NCBI GenBank assembly: GCA_009602725.1
Contig: WELB01000135.1
Location: 68,797-132,796, forward strand
Length of the DNA: 64,000 nucleotides
Source of the DNA: Spirogloea muscicola
Taxonomy: Eukaryota; Streptophyta; Zygnematophyceae; Spirogloeales; Spirogloeaceae
Reading direction: 5' to 3'
Shown here piece after piece: positions 54,799 through 64,000 of the stretch (its first letter is position 1; each line of letters starts with the position of its first letter). The position numbers were made by a program, and so were the translations under genes. The notes beneath the pieces were generated by a model, which worked only from the letters and a program-made list of their open reading frames with translations, searched no databases and had not been told where the DNA came from.

Positions 54799-56155
54799 AT
54801 TCGGCAACACTCCTTGGAGGCAGCTGCTGTGCTGGACCCGTCCTGCCATGCCCTAGTGGGGGCGTTGTGTGTGGAGGTGCAATCCTTGCTCGGCCGGCTT
54901 CGCGCTGGCGAGAGGCGTTTGCAAGGGGTCGGGGCTGAGGTGCATTTGATGCGCCAAAGCCGGTTGAGGAATCCTGCGCATGGATTTGCCAGGGCCGCTT
55001 AATGTCTGCCATACTCCGGTCAATCTGACCAGAGTGGGAGGAGATGCAATGACTTGCATTCCTCACGGAGCACCTGGAGACAGCCAAGGCTGTGTTGGAT
55101 CCGGCTTCCCACGCCCTATGGGGGGCTCTGTAACGTCCCCGCCGTTACGGGACGTTTAATTCCGAGTTAAGCGCTATGTAAAACCACTGACGCGCACGTG
55201 CCTGACGCGTGCGACGCGCGAGCGACCCGCGCGAGGTGTCGCGCGGTGTGACGCGCCTGCTGACGATGTGACGTGCAGGCGCGCCGCCTCCAGCAGAGGT
55301 GGCGAATCCTGGACTTCTGGAGAGAAGCTCCTTGGCATATTCTGGTATCTGCCGACACACTCGTAATTACATGTATGTGACCCGTGTGGCGCGCCTGTGA
55401 CGCCGCGCCACACCCGTGACGCACTGGCGGCGCCGCAAGCCGGCGCCGCAGGGCGCCGCTCGGCGGCGCTGCAGTCAGAGCGCCGCCGCAAGGAGGCGCC
55501 ACAGGACGGCCGCCGCTTCCGGACGGGAGCCGCGTGGCCTGCCCTCGTACTAGATTCCCTTGTCGGGCCCGCCTCCGCAAGGTGGGCCCTGAGACGAGCC
55601 TCCCAGAGTCCCCTGGGGAGGGTGGGACATGATGCACTACAAGTAGGGCTGAGAGCAGACTCGGGTAACTCGGTCAATCTCAATGAAGCCCGCGAGAGAG
55701 AGGCGCAACTCCGCTGCCGCCTGCATCCGCAGCCCGCCGACGCAGCCCTGCTGCTGCCTGCTGCCGCAGCCCGTCGCCGCATCGCGTTGTCGCGGATCTT
55801 CATCGGCTCTCCGTAAGTAAGACTGTGACTGCAGTCGCTGGCCCGCACTTGAGAGGTGAGCTGCTGCCTGTCGGCAGCATCTCAGGGCAAGACTTCCGCT
55901 GTGTAGTATACGTGGTGCTTCGCTGTGCTGGGGGTTTGTCTCTAAACCCCATTGACAGAAATCAATCAGGACTAAGTGGCCCTTAACTGTGCTCCTAAGG
56001 GTCGGGAATGCTTCAGGCTCTGTGTGGGGAAGTGCATTGCTTGCTCGGCCGGCACGCTGCTGGCGAGAGGCATTTGCACAAAAGGTCGATGCTGAGGTGC
56101 ATCTAATGCGTCAGAACCGTGGCAACCCTGCGCATGGACTTGCGAGGGCCCAATA
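54590..56155 (+). repeat. Tandem triplication of gag helical segment
   Basis: Three diverged copies of a 0.2-0.26-kb segment: 54590-54800, about 54805-55005, and 55050-55128 continued at 56017-56155 beyond a solo LTR-A. Each has LE-A, 'LDP', a GERHL/ARERHV-type block, 'VHLMRQS' and 'GNPAHG(L/F)ARA', ending in the same GGACTTGCGAGGGCC-like sequence. Spacers contain stops. Confidence 0.8.
55129..56016 (+). mobile_element. Solo LTR-A in gag repeats, TSD GGCTC
   Basis: An 888-bp TGTAACGTCCCCGCCG ... GGAATGCTTCA unit flanked by GGCTC (55124-55128 and 56017-56021). Removing it restores the third gag repeat. Confidence 0.95.
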
Positions 56156-56405
56156 ACCTCAGCAATACCCTGGTCAGGATGACCGGGGTGGCCTCCAGGC
56201 CTGGCTCAGCGAGATCACAGAGTAGTTCGTGTTGAGCTACACGGATGCGACGGCAAGACTGCCGCTCGCTGCCACTTATCTCGAGGGAGATCCCCGTAGC
56301 GGGACTCCATGAAGAAGACTTCCATGCCAGAGGTGTGCAACACCTGGAAGTGCTTCTCGAGCTCGCTCACCAAGGTGTGTGGTGAGATTCATGGGGAGCC
56401 CGAGG
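56156..56405 (+). other. gag remnant at deletion junction
   Basis: Decayed capsid-like gag (compare 51.4-51.66 kb: CTGCCACTTATCTCGAGGGAGATC, TCGAGCTCGCTCAC) up to about 56400. Integrase then begins directly (TGTTTGTGGATAAGGTGTGG). Knuckle, protease, RT and RNase H, about 3.5 kb, are missing, so this is an internal deletion. Confidence 0.75.
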
Positions 56406-57515
56406 AGGGCTTGATCGCGCATGTTTGTGGATAAGGTGTGGAAGCTGCATGGAGTACCTGAGAGGTTGGTCTCGGACCGCGATCCTCGCTTTACAGGTCA
56501 CTTCTGGAAGGAAGTTTGGAAGCTTATTGGCACGAAACAGTCCATGTCCACAGCCTTCCATCCACAAACTGACGGCCAAATGGAGAGAATGGATCGGGTT
56601 CTCGAGGACATGCTGAGGCACTTTGTCAATCGTAGCCAGAATGACTGGGATGAGCATTTGGCTCCAGCTGAATATGCTGTGAACAATCATGCGTCCACAA
56701 AGAAAATTTAGTGTATTTGAAACAAACGAAGGCCAAATGGCCAAGTACAAAGGCAAGCACATCAAAGACCTACATAACCTACAGCAGAATGACCCGCCCA
56801 GAAACCGCGGGTCAAAACATAATGGTCGCTAATCGATGCCTAAATACTAGATGTCACAAAGGAGACTCCATTCTCCCTCAACTATGGTCAGCATCCCCGA
56901 GCTCCACTTCAGGTGGGGAGGCCGGAACGAGTTTCCGCCGCGGTAGCCTTTACTGGGACCCTCTTGAAGAGACGAGCTCGGCATTTCTTGGAAATTGCCC
57001 AGAGTCGCCAGAAGGCTTATGCTGATAAAGATCAGAAGGACGTGTCCTTCGATGTTGGTGCGCACGTGCTGCTGAGCACGAAGCACTTATCCTTGCGGGC
57101 TGTGGGTACGCCCAAGTTGCTGCCCAAGTGGGTTGGACAATATGCTGTAGTACGTCTTGTGGGCAAGGTGTCCTACGAGCTGAAGACGCCGGTGCATTGG
57201 AAGGTCCATAACGTCTTCCATGTGTTTCAGCTGAGGGCCTTCCTTTCGGATGGCCGCGTCCAACCGCCCCCACCTCCACTACTGATCGAGGATGATCTAG
57301 AGTTTGAGGTGGAAGAGATCTTGTCTCAGAGGGACAAGCACCGAGGGCTTAAGACCCGCGAGTATCTGGTGAAGAGGCTCGGGTATGGGCCTGAGCACAA
57401 CGCGTGGGATCTTGCGGCCAATTTGGCGCATTGTCCAGATGCTCTCGGGGAATACCTGGCCAAGGGTGGTAATTCTCCTAGGCTTGGTCGAGGCAGCAGC
57501 CGTCGGGCATCTTAA
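56406..57515 (+). pseudogene. LTR-B integrase core and chromodomain
   Basis: 'MFVDKVWKLHGVPERLVSDR' keeps the second catalytic Asp in 'VSDRDPRFTGHFW', and 'FVNRSQNDWDEHLAPAEYAV' is the third region. A 0.14-kb insertion (about 56711-56850) stops the frame. It resumes as a 200-codon open frame (56913-57515) with 'HVLLSTKHLSLRAVGTPKLL', 'KVHNVFHVFQLRAFLSDGRV', the chromodomain 'EFEVEEILSQRDKHRGLKTR' and 'EYLVKRLGYGPEHN'. This is the best LTR-B integrase end in the window. It lacks its own RT, so it could move only with help from other elements. Confidence 0.88.
56711..56850 (-). mobile_element. Short non-LTR insertion in integrase
   Basis: Related to 53117-53341 (shared GGCCAAGTACAAAGGCAAGC). 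Flanks are TCCACAAAGA (left) and GTCACAAAGGA (right), an eroded duplication of about 10 bases. The uninterrupted sequence is at about 43313-43325. Confidence 0.75.
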
Positions 57516-57573
57516 TACCTGCCGACGGTTTTCTCGTTGTTCTCGAAGACGTGAACACCAGAGTGGGGAGGTA

Positions 57574-58758
57574 TGTAATGATCCAGCCGTTTGATTAAGC
57601 CATACGGCTCTGTTGGCAGAACATGACCGGCCATTTGGGACAAGTGGCCCGCCAGGTGGCGGGTTGGCTTGCCTGGCAAGTGGGCCGCCCAGGTGCGGCC
57701 ACCCTCCAGAAACACCCCTCGCTAGGATCCTCCAGTTCAAGGGAGGATCTTTGGCCGGCCGCAAGGCAGGCCATGGGGCGACCCCTAAGAGAAAGCGGCT
57801 GCTGATATGAAAGAATCGGCTGTGAAATGCCAGCCAGATGCATACAGGTGTTCATGACGGAGCCAAAGGCTAGGCAGACAGGGCGCCCTCAATACCCCCG
57901 TGTCAGCAGTAGGAAGTCAGATGAGCCGAGGGGAGGAAGAGCAACCCCGCTGCGCAAGCCAGAGGCTGCTGCAAGGGCGCGACCAGCGCGGCGGTGCAAA
58001 CCAAGCGCTTGGGAGCGCTGCAGGGACATAGACAGTCGCATACGGTAGCAGGACACCAGACCCAAAGGCACCGAGCCACCGGGAAGGGCAGCACCCTGCT
58101 CCCGGCGCCGCTGGTCAGCTTGAGAGGCCAGCAGCGAAAGTAACGAGGACCACCGACCCCCGTAACACCCATGGATGTCCATGGCCAGGGGGTAAAAGGT
58201 ATCACCCGCCGGGTGGTCCTTGTACTTGTGCAGCTTCTTCCGTTCGGCTACCTTCACAGCGTAGCCGGTCTCAGAAGTAATGGGGCCCTTCGTCCGGAAG
58301 CTGTCGGTGAGGACAACGTCCATGAGGAGCCGCTTGCCACCTCCCAGGGGGACGCCGACCAGATCGACACGCCTCGTCCGAGGGACCCCATTGCGGAGGA
58401 CGATGGGCATCACCCCAGTGCTCTCCAACGCCACTTGATATCCCCTGGAGGGAGGGTGGCACGGGGAAGCACGAAGAGCCTTGGGGCTGAGGCTCGACAG
58501 GAGTTTGAACCAGTGAAGCTCAGGAGCAGCCTTGCCGCTGCTCGCCACCGCAGCCGCCGCCGCACTCTGCTGCGGGGCCTGCTGCGCCGGCCCAGCAGGT
58601 GGAGTCGCCGCCGGACGGCGGCGCCACAGGGCCTGTCTTCCGCTGCGCCAATGCGCTAGTGCTTTGCCTGTGTAGTGGGTTGGTCACTGAACCCCCTTAA
58701 GCGGAACTCAATAAGGACTGCTTACCCTAACTGCGTGTGTAGGGCTAGGTTCTCTACA
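57574..58758 (+). repeat. LTR-B, 3' LTR split by a LINE fragment
   Basis: It starts TGTAATGATCCAGCC after the GAGTGGGGAGGTA polypurine tract, runs to about 57785, and resumes at about 58444 (CCCTGGAGGGAGGGTGGC) to end TCTCTACA at 58758. About 10 LTR bases were lost at the insertion. Confidence 0.87.
57786..58443 (-). mobile_element. 5'-truncated LINE in LTR-B, endonuclease-like frame
   Basis: The minus-strand frame (57889-58440) is the most complete of its family: 'YQVALESTGVMPIVLRNGVP', 'RRVDLVGVPLGGGKRLLMDV', 'YAVKVAERKKLHKYKDHPA', 'FYPLAMDIHGCYGGRWSSLL' and 'HRRAGRALAAASGLRSGVAL'. The spacing R-x-D-x14-D with a downstream Lys fits a restriction-like endonuclease. It begins within this domain, so the RT was never copied here or was lost. 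No clear TSD remains. Confidence 0.75.
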
Positions 58759-59105
58759 GTTCATCAGGCGGACGACCAGACGAGATTGAATGCCTCCTCG
58801 AATGACAGCGCACCTGAACTCGTTACTCGCGACAGCAAGGTGCCGGCGCCAGGAACATCGATCTTACGGATACCACTCCTTCAACAGTATTGTCAGCCGC
58901 CGTCAACGACAACGGTAACGGTAAGACATTGCCGTCGATATTCGACCTTGAAGCTAGGCTGCTCGTGGTGGACTGCTGGTGACTGTGGATTGGCCGGTGA
59001 CGGCTAATCGATGCAAGACCAATGGTAAATCTACGTCGTGTGGGAAGCCCAGATCTTGTGAGGCTGCTCGAAATCTACGTCGTGTGGGAAGCCCAGGTCT
59101 TGTGA
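58759..59105 (+). other. Unassigned stretch
   Basis: From 58759 on I see no retroelement landmark, although the open frame (58675-59007) runs out of the LTR. It may be post-protease sequence of the relic interrupted at 52885, but I cannot show this. It ends in a 44-base tandem repeat. Confidence 0.3.
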
Positions 59106-59114
59106 GGCTGCTCG
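59027..59114 (+). repeat. 44-bp direct repeat, two units
   Basis: 59027-59070 and 59071-59114 are identical except for one base (CCCAGATC against CCCAGGTC). The unit begins AAATCTACGTCGTGTGGGAA. Confidence 0.95.
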
Positions 59115-59560
59115 AAGGGCTGTACAGGGAGAACATGAGAGGGCTCTCGGATCCCAGTGGCTCGACCTGCTGGCCAGGCTTGCGCGACGCGCTGTGTCCC
59201 GCAGGGGCGGTGAGCAGGCTGACTTCAACGCCGCTGGCTCGTTGGCCCAAGTCTATCGCATGCGACTAGACGTATCCCTTCAGCAATCCATGGCCCACGG
59301 TTTGCACCTGCGTGCTGGCCGTGCTATTGCTGCTGCCTCTGGTTTTCGTCAGGGGGATTGTTTTCTCCGCCAGCTAGTCTGCCGGAGTTGAGGATCCCCA
59401 CTCGTTGTTATCGATTGATTCATCCTTCCCTAGGTTAGCGCTAGCGCCTCTGGCCCCTTCGTAGTTTGGCCCCTTCGAATCTTGTCAATACTTTTGGGCT
59501 GGTTTCTTACAGCCCTTGCCCCCATTGGAAGAGCCACTTTTTGCTTATGCCAATACTGGT
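59115..59560 (+). pseudogene. LINE C-terminus and 3' end, plus strand
   Basis: 'SQWLDLLARLARRAVSRRGG', 'FNAAGSLAQVYRMRLDVSLQ' and 'HLRAGRAIAAASGFRQGD' match the C-terminal part of the fragments at 43.6 and 57.9 kb. After the stop comes a 3' region ending TTGTCAATACTTTTGGGCTGG ... GCCCCCATTGGAAGAGCCACTTTTTGCTT, the same 3' end as the short copies at 22.8 and 27.6 kb. It ties the short insertions to this LINE. Confidence 0.72.
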
Positions 59561-60669
59561 GTATCAAAGGTCAACCCTTGGGTAGACATGAGGATTCGGA
59601 ATCTGCGGTATTGTAGTTAGGCCAGCAGAACGTCTAGGATCTCGGTGGCGTTTGTGCAATGCGACCTGTGGGCCGATAGTGGAGGACTTCAACCCCACAG
59701 ATCTGCGGCAGACCCGACTTGTCCGCCCAAATGTACAGCCGACCTAAATGGGGTGCAAGCGGGTGGCTAGCTTGGTCCTCGTTAAACCTTTCCAGAAAGT
59801 AGTTCGTAGTATATGGAGATAAGAAGATGTTCTTATGTGCATCAATTGTTAGCTTTTGGGAACCTACGAGCTAGTGCTTTAACGAAATCTCAAAATCAAG
59901 AGCCCTTTGGACTTGTGGCTGTCGAGCCTTCCAACACCCTCATCTGCTTTCTTCCTCGATGCTGCCACACAAGTTCGTGGTGGTAGCCCGCTCATTGATT
60001 GCGCACTGTCATGCTCAGGCTTGGCCGTTTGCCCGTGCACAGATGCTCTCTAAAGCTTGCTTACTGGCCTCGTCGGACGAGCACAAAGCTGGCATGGTGG
60101 ATGATGCATGCCAGCACGCACATAGTAGCGCTGGTTTACTGAACCTTAGCAATCGATTACGAAATGTCTTAGCAGGTGGTGCCATTGGAGGTGTTGCTTC
60201 ACCAAAGGAGAGCAAACAGTCATTCAGCCACCCAACAACACCTCCATACAAATATCCGCTCATCGACTTTCACTTCCGAACATAAGTGAGTGCTCGGAAG
60301 GAATTTTCCGGAATAATGAGGGGAGGTTGGCAGTAGCAGTATATACTTCCGTCGGTGATCTCTGGAGGCCGAAAAATGATGGCTGCAGACATATGTGGGG
60401 ATGACCTCGTTCTCGTCGGCCCAGGTCGGCGCACATCGGCCCGAATATTGTTTACACAGTAGGACTAATACAGAACGGTGATCACAGCCGGTAAATATGG
60501 CTTCACCGTGCCGAGCAGATCAACCCTGATCTCATGGAGCCACCGCGTGAGCTTCCAAACTGATAACGTGCACCGTGGGCTGTTAGTCAAGGAAGAATCT
60601 GTTGAGCCCTGGATGTGGCACCTTCGTGAGCTCCCGTCAGTTGCCAAGTGGTGTGTGCAAGCTACACAT
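59561..60669. other. No recognisable gene
   Basis: The DNA is AT-richer than to the left. Open stretches at 59959-60285 (plus, 108 codons) and 60015-60263 (minus, 82 codons) overlap each other and match no family I know. I see no LTR borders. Confidence 0.4.
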
Positions 60670-61009
60670 TTCAAGCAAGGTGATACGTGAAAGTTGTGAG
60701 CACGACATTCCTGCACGGTGAGAGGCCAGATAGCAGCATTGGCAAGGGGCTCGTTCGGCACACGGGCTCGGTGTTGGGCCTCTGCGAATCAGACGTGCCG
60801 TGCGCATTGAATGGGAGGGAGCCAAAGCAAGCCAGCGCACATGTTGTACGAAGAGCAAGGTAACAAAGCAGGAAAGCATCAAGGGGACTGCAGTACCCAC
60901 CTGTGAGCACATCCTTATCAACCAAACTAATGTGGGGCGTCGGAGTACCAGTCCGCAAGCCAGTGGCCTGGCTCAGTGCACGGCCAGCATGCTGATGTAG
61001 TGCTGTCAC
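60670..61009 (-). pseudogene. Possible LINE C-terminus remnant
   Basis: The minus-strand frame contains 'HQHAGRALSQATGLRTGTPT', similar to 'HRRAGRALAAASGLRSGVAL' in the endonuclease-like LINE fragments. The rest of the frame is not recognisable. The call rests on this one block. Confidence 0.4.
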
Positions 61010-61526
61010 AGCAAGGATGATCGTGGCGTTCGGAATTCATAGTGAGGTATAAAAATCCTTGCTGACATGGGGTTGTGAGCTGTCGAGTTGATGACATGGG
61101 AATGCTATAATGTAGGCCAATTTACAGAACCTCAGCCGTCTTACTTGGCTGGGGTGGCATACGATTTGAAAGGCACGATCACGCAGTTCCCTACTCAAAC
61201 GTCACTCTTATAACACTAGTGGAGATATAGCAAGTAACTCCAGGCTCCCTCAGGAACACTCAATGTATCATAATGGGCTGGCTATCTGGCCCATCCTGTG
61301 TATAGTGTGATGTAGTGCAGGGACATGACAACAAGTTGGAAGCATGAAGACCCATGATCCGATGATACAGTGCAGGGACAGGAAAAGAAGAGGTATTGGC
61401 ACCATGTAGACACATAGTCCGAATCAACGCAAAGAGCGTGAATGGGCCGTCAAAGTCCATCATAAGTGAATGAATGTGTTGTACATGTACAGATCGATGC
61501 AAGGCAGAGGAGAAGGATGATGCTCT
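61010..61526. other. Downstream region of the MRS2-like gene
   Basis: About 0.5 kb with no retroelement landmark and no convincing frame. It should contain the 3' UTR and poly(A) site of the minus-strand gene. A duplicated segment (about 61316-61345 and 61372-61400, AGTGCAGGGACA..) is the only structure I see. Confidence 0.4.
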
Positions 61527-63875
61527 TTACGTCAGCATGAGCTTTTTGTGTCTAAAGTACCACATGATCCCAATGAAAATGAGCATGCCAGAGATACCCG
61601 TTAAACCAATGACCCATTTAAAGGCGTAAGGGTTTTGCTCCAATCCTATTGGGATGTTCATACCAAAGACTCCAGCAACCATCCCATAAATAGCCACCAC
61701 AAGAGTGACAGTGGTCATGAGCAGCTCAAATTGGATGAGCTTATTGCGCGTGTTATCCTGCAAGGCAAAGAACCAGGTGACAAGACACAAGGTGAGGTAA
61801 CCCTAACTCTGTCCATGCAGCTTATCGGAGTATCTGACAACTGAGTGTTAGCACGACCATGCGCTAGCTCTCTGTACACCGAGCCTATAAGAGCAGCTGC
61901 TCACCAATTGGATATTGATAAAGTCTTTCGTGTCATCCGTGTACTCCTTCAAAGCCGTGAGCTTGTTGAGTGTGGAGTCGATAACAACGAAATAAGCCTC
62001 CAAAAGCATCTCCAACTCCTCAACACTCTCTTGCTGAGTTGTGGCACTGCTTTCGCTTCCTCGTTGGCTCATATAGCTCAGCGTGCGATCCAAAGCCCCC
62101 GAGCCACCCCCGTCCCCTTTTCCCTGGCAAAGTGAATCAAAGCCCACCCATGAGCATTTGACCTCGAAATAGTTCGTCGGAGCGCAAGCACAGATTCCTC
62201 AGAGCGGGTGTGATGGGGGCTCACTCCGTGCGAACGCGGAGACCCAACGGGTGAGACGGGCGCAGAGAAGGAGCCTCCAGCTCCTCGTGAAAGAGACCCA
62301 AAAGCTGCTGCCATGTCAGACGTGGAGCGAGGAGCCGGTAGCAAGGCCTCCTTCTTCTCCGTGAGATACATCTCCACCATGTCTCCGTCGTCATCCATCA
62401 GCTGCTCGATCTCGTCCCGCACCTGCAAGCCATGACAATAGCAACACGACCTCAAACGTGCCTCTAGAAAGTGAGCCATCTTGCATCTTGAGAAGCACGA
62501 GAGTAGCAGATCAGCACCTTCTGCACTCGCCGTGTAAGTGCCACTAGACGGCTTTTGAGCCTGCGGACACGCTCTAAGTTGAGGGTGCTGATAACAGAAC
62601 AAAGCTCGTCGAGCGCGGGATAGGCTTCGCCTTCCAGCTCCGCTGCCTCTTGTCCACACCCCACAAAGCCCGGCCCGTCTTAGCGGGCAGTTGCGAACAT
62701 GTTATGACATGCACTGCCCGAGTACAGAGTGACCGGCACGATCAGCCTGAGTAGCCGCCAGCATGCACCTGTGAGTCCAAGAGAGTGCAGGCGCCCTCGA
62801 GAGCGACCTCCAAGGCACGAAACTCGAATGGCAGCTCCTCGCCGAGGCTACTGCTCACGGCGTGGCTGCTGAAGGTGTCTGTCTCGCTGGGTTGATGGCT
62901 GCACATGCAAGCACGATGAATATCGTGAATCACGATGGTTCCATGCCCGTGGGGCCACAGCACAAGGAAGCCAAGGGTGATGAGCATCCCCAGGCAAGCA
63001 GCAGTGGATGAGCTCACCGGTGGCGAGGCTGGGAGTCCGCCTCAGAATGCGAGTCGGAGGTCGTGGAGGGAGGGCCCATGCGCTCGCTGCCACCTTGTGG
63101 TGTTCTGCAGGGGGCCGTGGGCACTACTGGCGAAGCTGAGCCAGCGAGAGCAAGCCGAGGCAGGACGCAGCCATGGCAGCAACGGCAGAGGCAAGGGCAG
63201 GGGCAGGGGGCTGACCGCCACGACACAGCCGGCCCCTCGGACGCCAGCTGGGCGCCCGACTGCTTCAGGCGCCGCTGGAGCTCGTGCACGTACTGGGCCC
63301 AGCTCACAACGCATCGCCAAGCCGGCCTCAGCACCCCGCCGAGCTCGGCGAGGCGACGCAGCCGAGGCCCGCGGGCAGGCAGGCAGGCAGGCTGGGGCAG
63401 ATGGGCGGCGGCCGCCAGGCGATTTACTTACCTGGAGGACAAAGTGGTTGAGCGTGTTGAGGAGCAGGACCTCGTCGGCGGTGATGATGCAGCGGATCTG
63501 CTCCAGGTTCACGACGATGGCCTTCTCGCGGCCCAGCAGCGTGCTCGGGTACACGAACAGCGGGTCCAGCAGCCGCAGGTCCCGCGCCGGCAGGTCGCAC
63601 CTGCAGGCGCACCCCCGCCGCCGCCGTGAGCAGCGGGGCTCCAGGCCGCGGCCAGCGCCGCAGTCGCCGCCGCTCCGCCGTCCCGGCCGAGGGCGGCAGC
63701 AGAGGGAGGCGGCGCACCGGCGCATGATGGAGAGCTTGTCCACCTCCATGACGTGCGCCGCGCCGGCGCGGTCGATGCGGATCCACGACCGCAGGCCGTG
63801 GCCGCGCTTCTTCAGCCCCGCCAGGTCCTGCCCGAACGCCGCCGCGCCGCCGCCCGCCGGCGGCAGCGGCGGCAT
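61527..63875 (-). CDS. MRS2: MRS2/MGT (CorA-type) magnesium transporter, 8 exons
   Basis: A Mg2+ channel/transporter of the CorA superfamily, which works as a membrane pentamer. Inferred exons (minus): 63718-63875, 63432-63600, 63216-63292, 62769-62898, 62518-62646, 62192-62422, 61905-62123, 61527-61757. All introns begin GT and end AG, phases agree, and the total is 1344 bases, 447 residues (plant MRS2s are about 400-450). Landmarks: '[15 protein letters not shown]' near residue 22, '[20 protein letters not shown]', '[20 protein letters not shown]', '[20 protein letters not shown]', '[20 protein letters not shown]', '[20 protein letters not shown]', then two membrane segments (about 385-405 and 419-439) with the diagnostic Gly-Met-Asn at 403-405. 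The 68-base sixth intron is the least certain. The N-terminus may extend past the poly(A) run. It is the only host gene here and looks intact. Confidence 0.93.
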
Positions 63876-63876
63876 G

Positions 63877-64000
<124 letters not shown>

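Noticed and set aside
54046-54849. Several frames open across the 54-kb minisatellite, including a Cys/Gly-rich and a minus-strand frame
   Set aside because: A 30-base repeat free of stops opens several frames at once. Only the frame beginning 'MTSHTSSA' continues into recognisable Gag.
59959-60285. 108-codon plus-strand ORF as a host gene
   Set aside because: It has no recognisable motif, a competing 82-codon frame lies on the other strand, and no splice context or homologous copy is seen. Kept only as an unassigned stretch.
61635-62135. Plus-strand ORFs over the MRS2 exons
   Set aside because: They are antisense shadows. The minus-strand exons give a continuous, highly conserved transporter with consistent splice phases.

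Overview
The window is about 64 kb of GC-rich eukaryotic nuclear DNA made almost entirely of nested LTR retrotransposons, with one recognisable host gene at the right edge. That gene (61527-63875, minus strand, eight inferred exons) encodes a CorA/MRS2/MGT-type magnesium transporter. Its exon peptides match land-plant MRS2 proteins so closely that the organism is almost certainly a streptophyte: a charophyte alga or an early-diverging land plant. I cannot place it further. The retroelements agree with this: every primer-binding site I found reads TGGTATCAGAGG, the plant initiator-Met tRNA type, and every pol carries a C-terminal chromodomain (Ty3/Gypsy chromoviruses).

I define LTR families by their ends. 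LTR-A is about 0.88 kb and starts TGTAACGTCCCCGCCGTTAC. LTR-B is about 0.54 kb and starts TGTAATGAAACAGCC. LTR-C is about 0.75-0.93 kb, LTR-C2 about 0.6-0.65 kb with TGTCGACA motifs, and LTR-D 0.7 kb with one copy. All five are TG...CA LTRs, and A, B and C share a modular architecture. Perfect 5-bp target-site duplications (TSDs) bound ten insertions, so the order of nesting can be read.

Layout. 1-8.7 kb: an LTR-C holding a solo LTR-B, then a minus-strand chromovirus relic holding solo LTR-D and LTR-B, then a plus-strand relic ending in LTR-A. 8.7-11.1 kb: a decayed minus-strand relic. 11.1-22 kb: an LTR-C2 element whose 5' LTR is split by a solo LTR-B and by a complete 6.8-kb minus-strand LTR-A element (12110-18908). 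22-28 kb: LTR fragments, a truncated minus-strand LTR-A element, and the RT/RNase H of an older plus-strand LTR-B element. 28059-42447: a 14.4-kb tandem LTR-A element with three LTRs and two internal regions, flanked as a whole by GCTAC and splitting the older element between RNase H and integrase; a solo LTR-B sits in its last LTR. 42.4-45.4 kb: the older element resumes (integrase, a non-LTR insertion, chromodomain, 3' LTR-B). 45.4-49.5 kb: a relic with two solo LTRs, then a LINE-like fragment. 49.5-58.8 kb: LTR-B gag/protease relic and a deletion derivative with an expanded gag. 58.8-61.5 kb: mostly unassigned DNA with LINE-like remnants.

No retroelement has an intact full pol. The best-preserved ORFs are gag-protease in copy 1 and RT-RNase H-integrase in copy 2 of the tandem. 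I see no rRNA, tRNA, CRISPR or bacterial-type operon. The window ends in a run of at least 124 A directly beside the putative MRS2 start codon.
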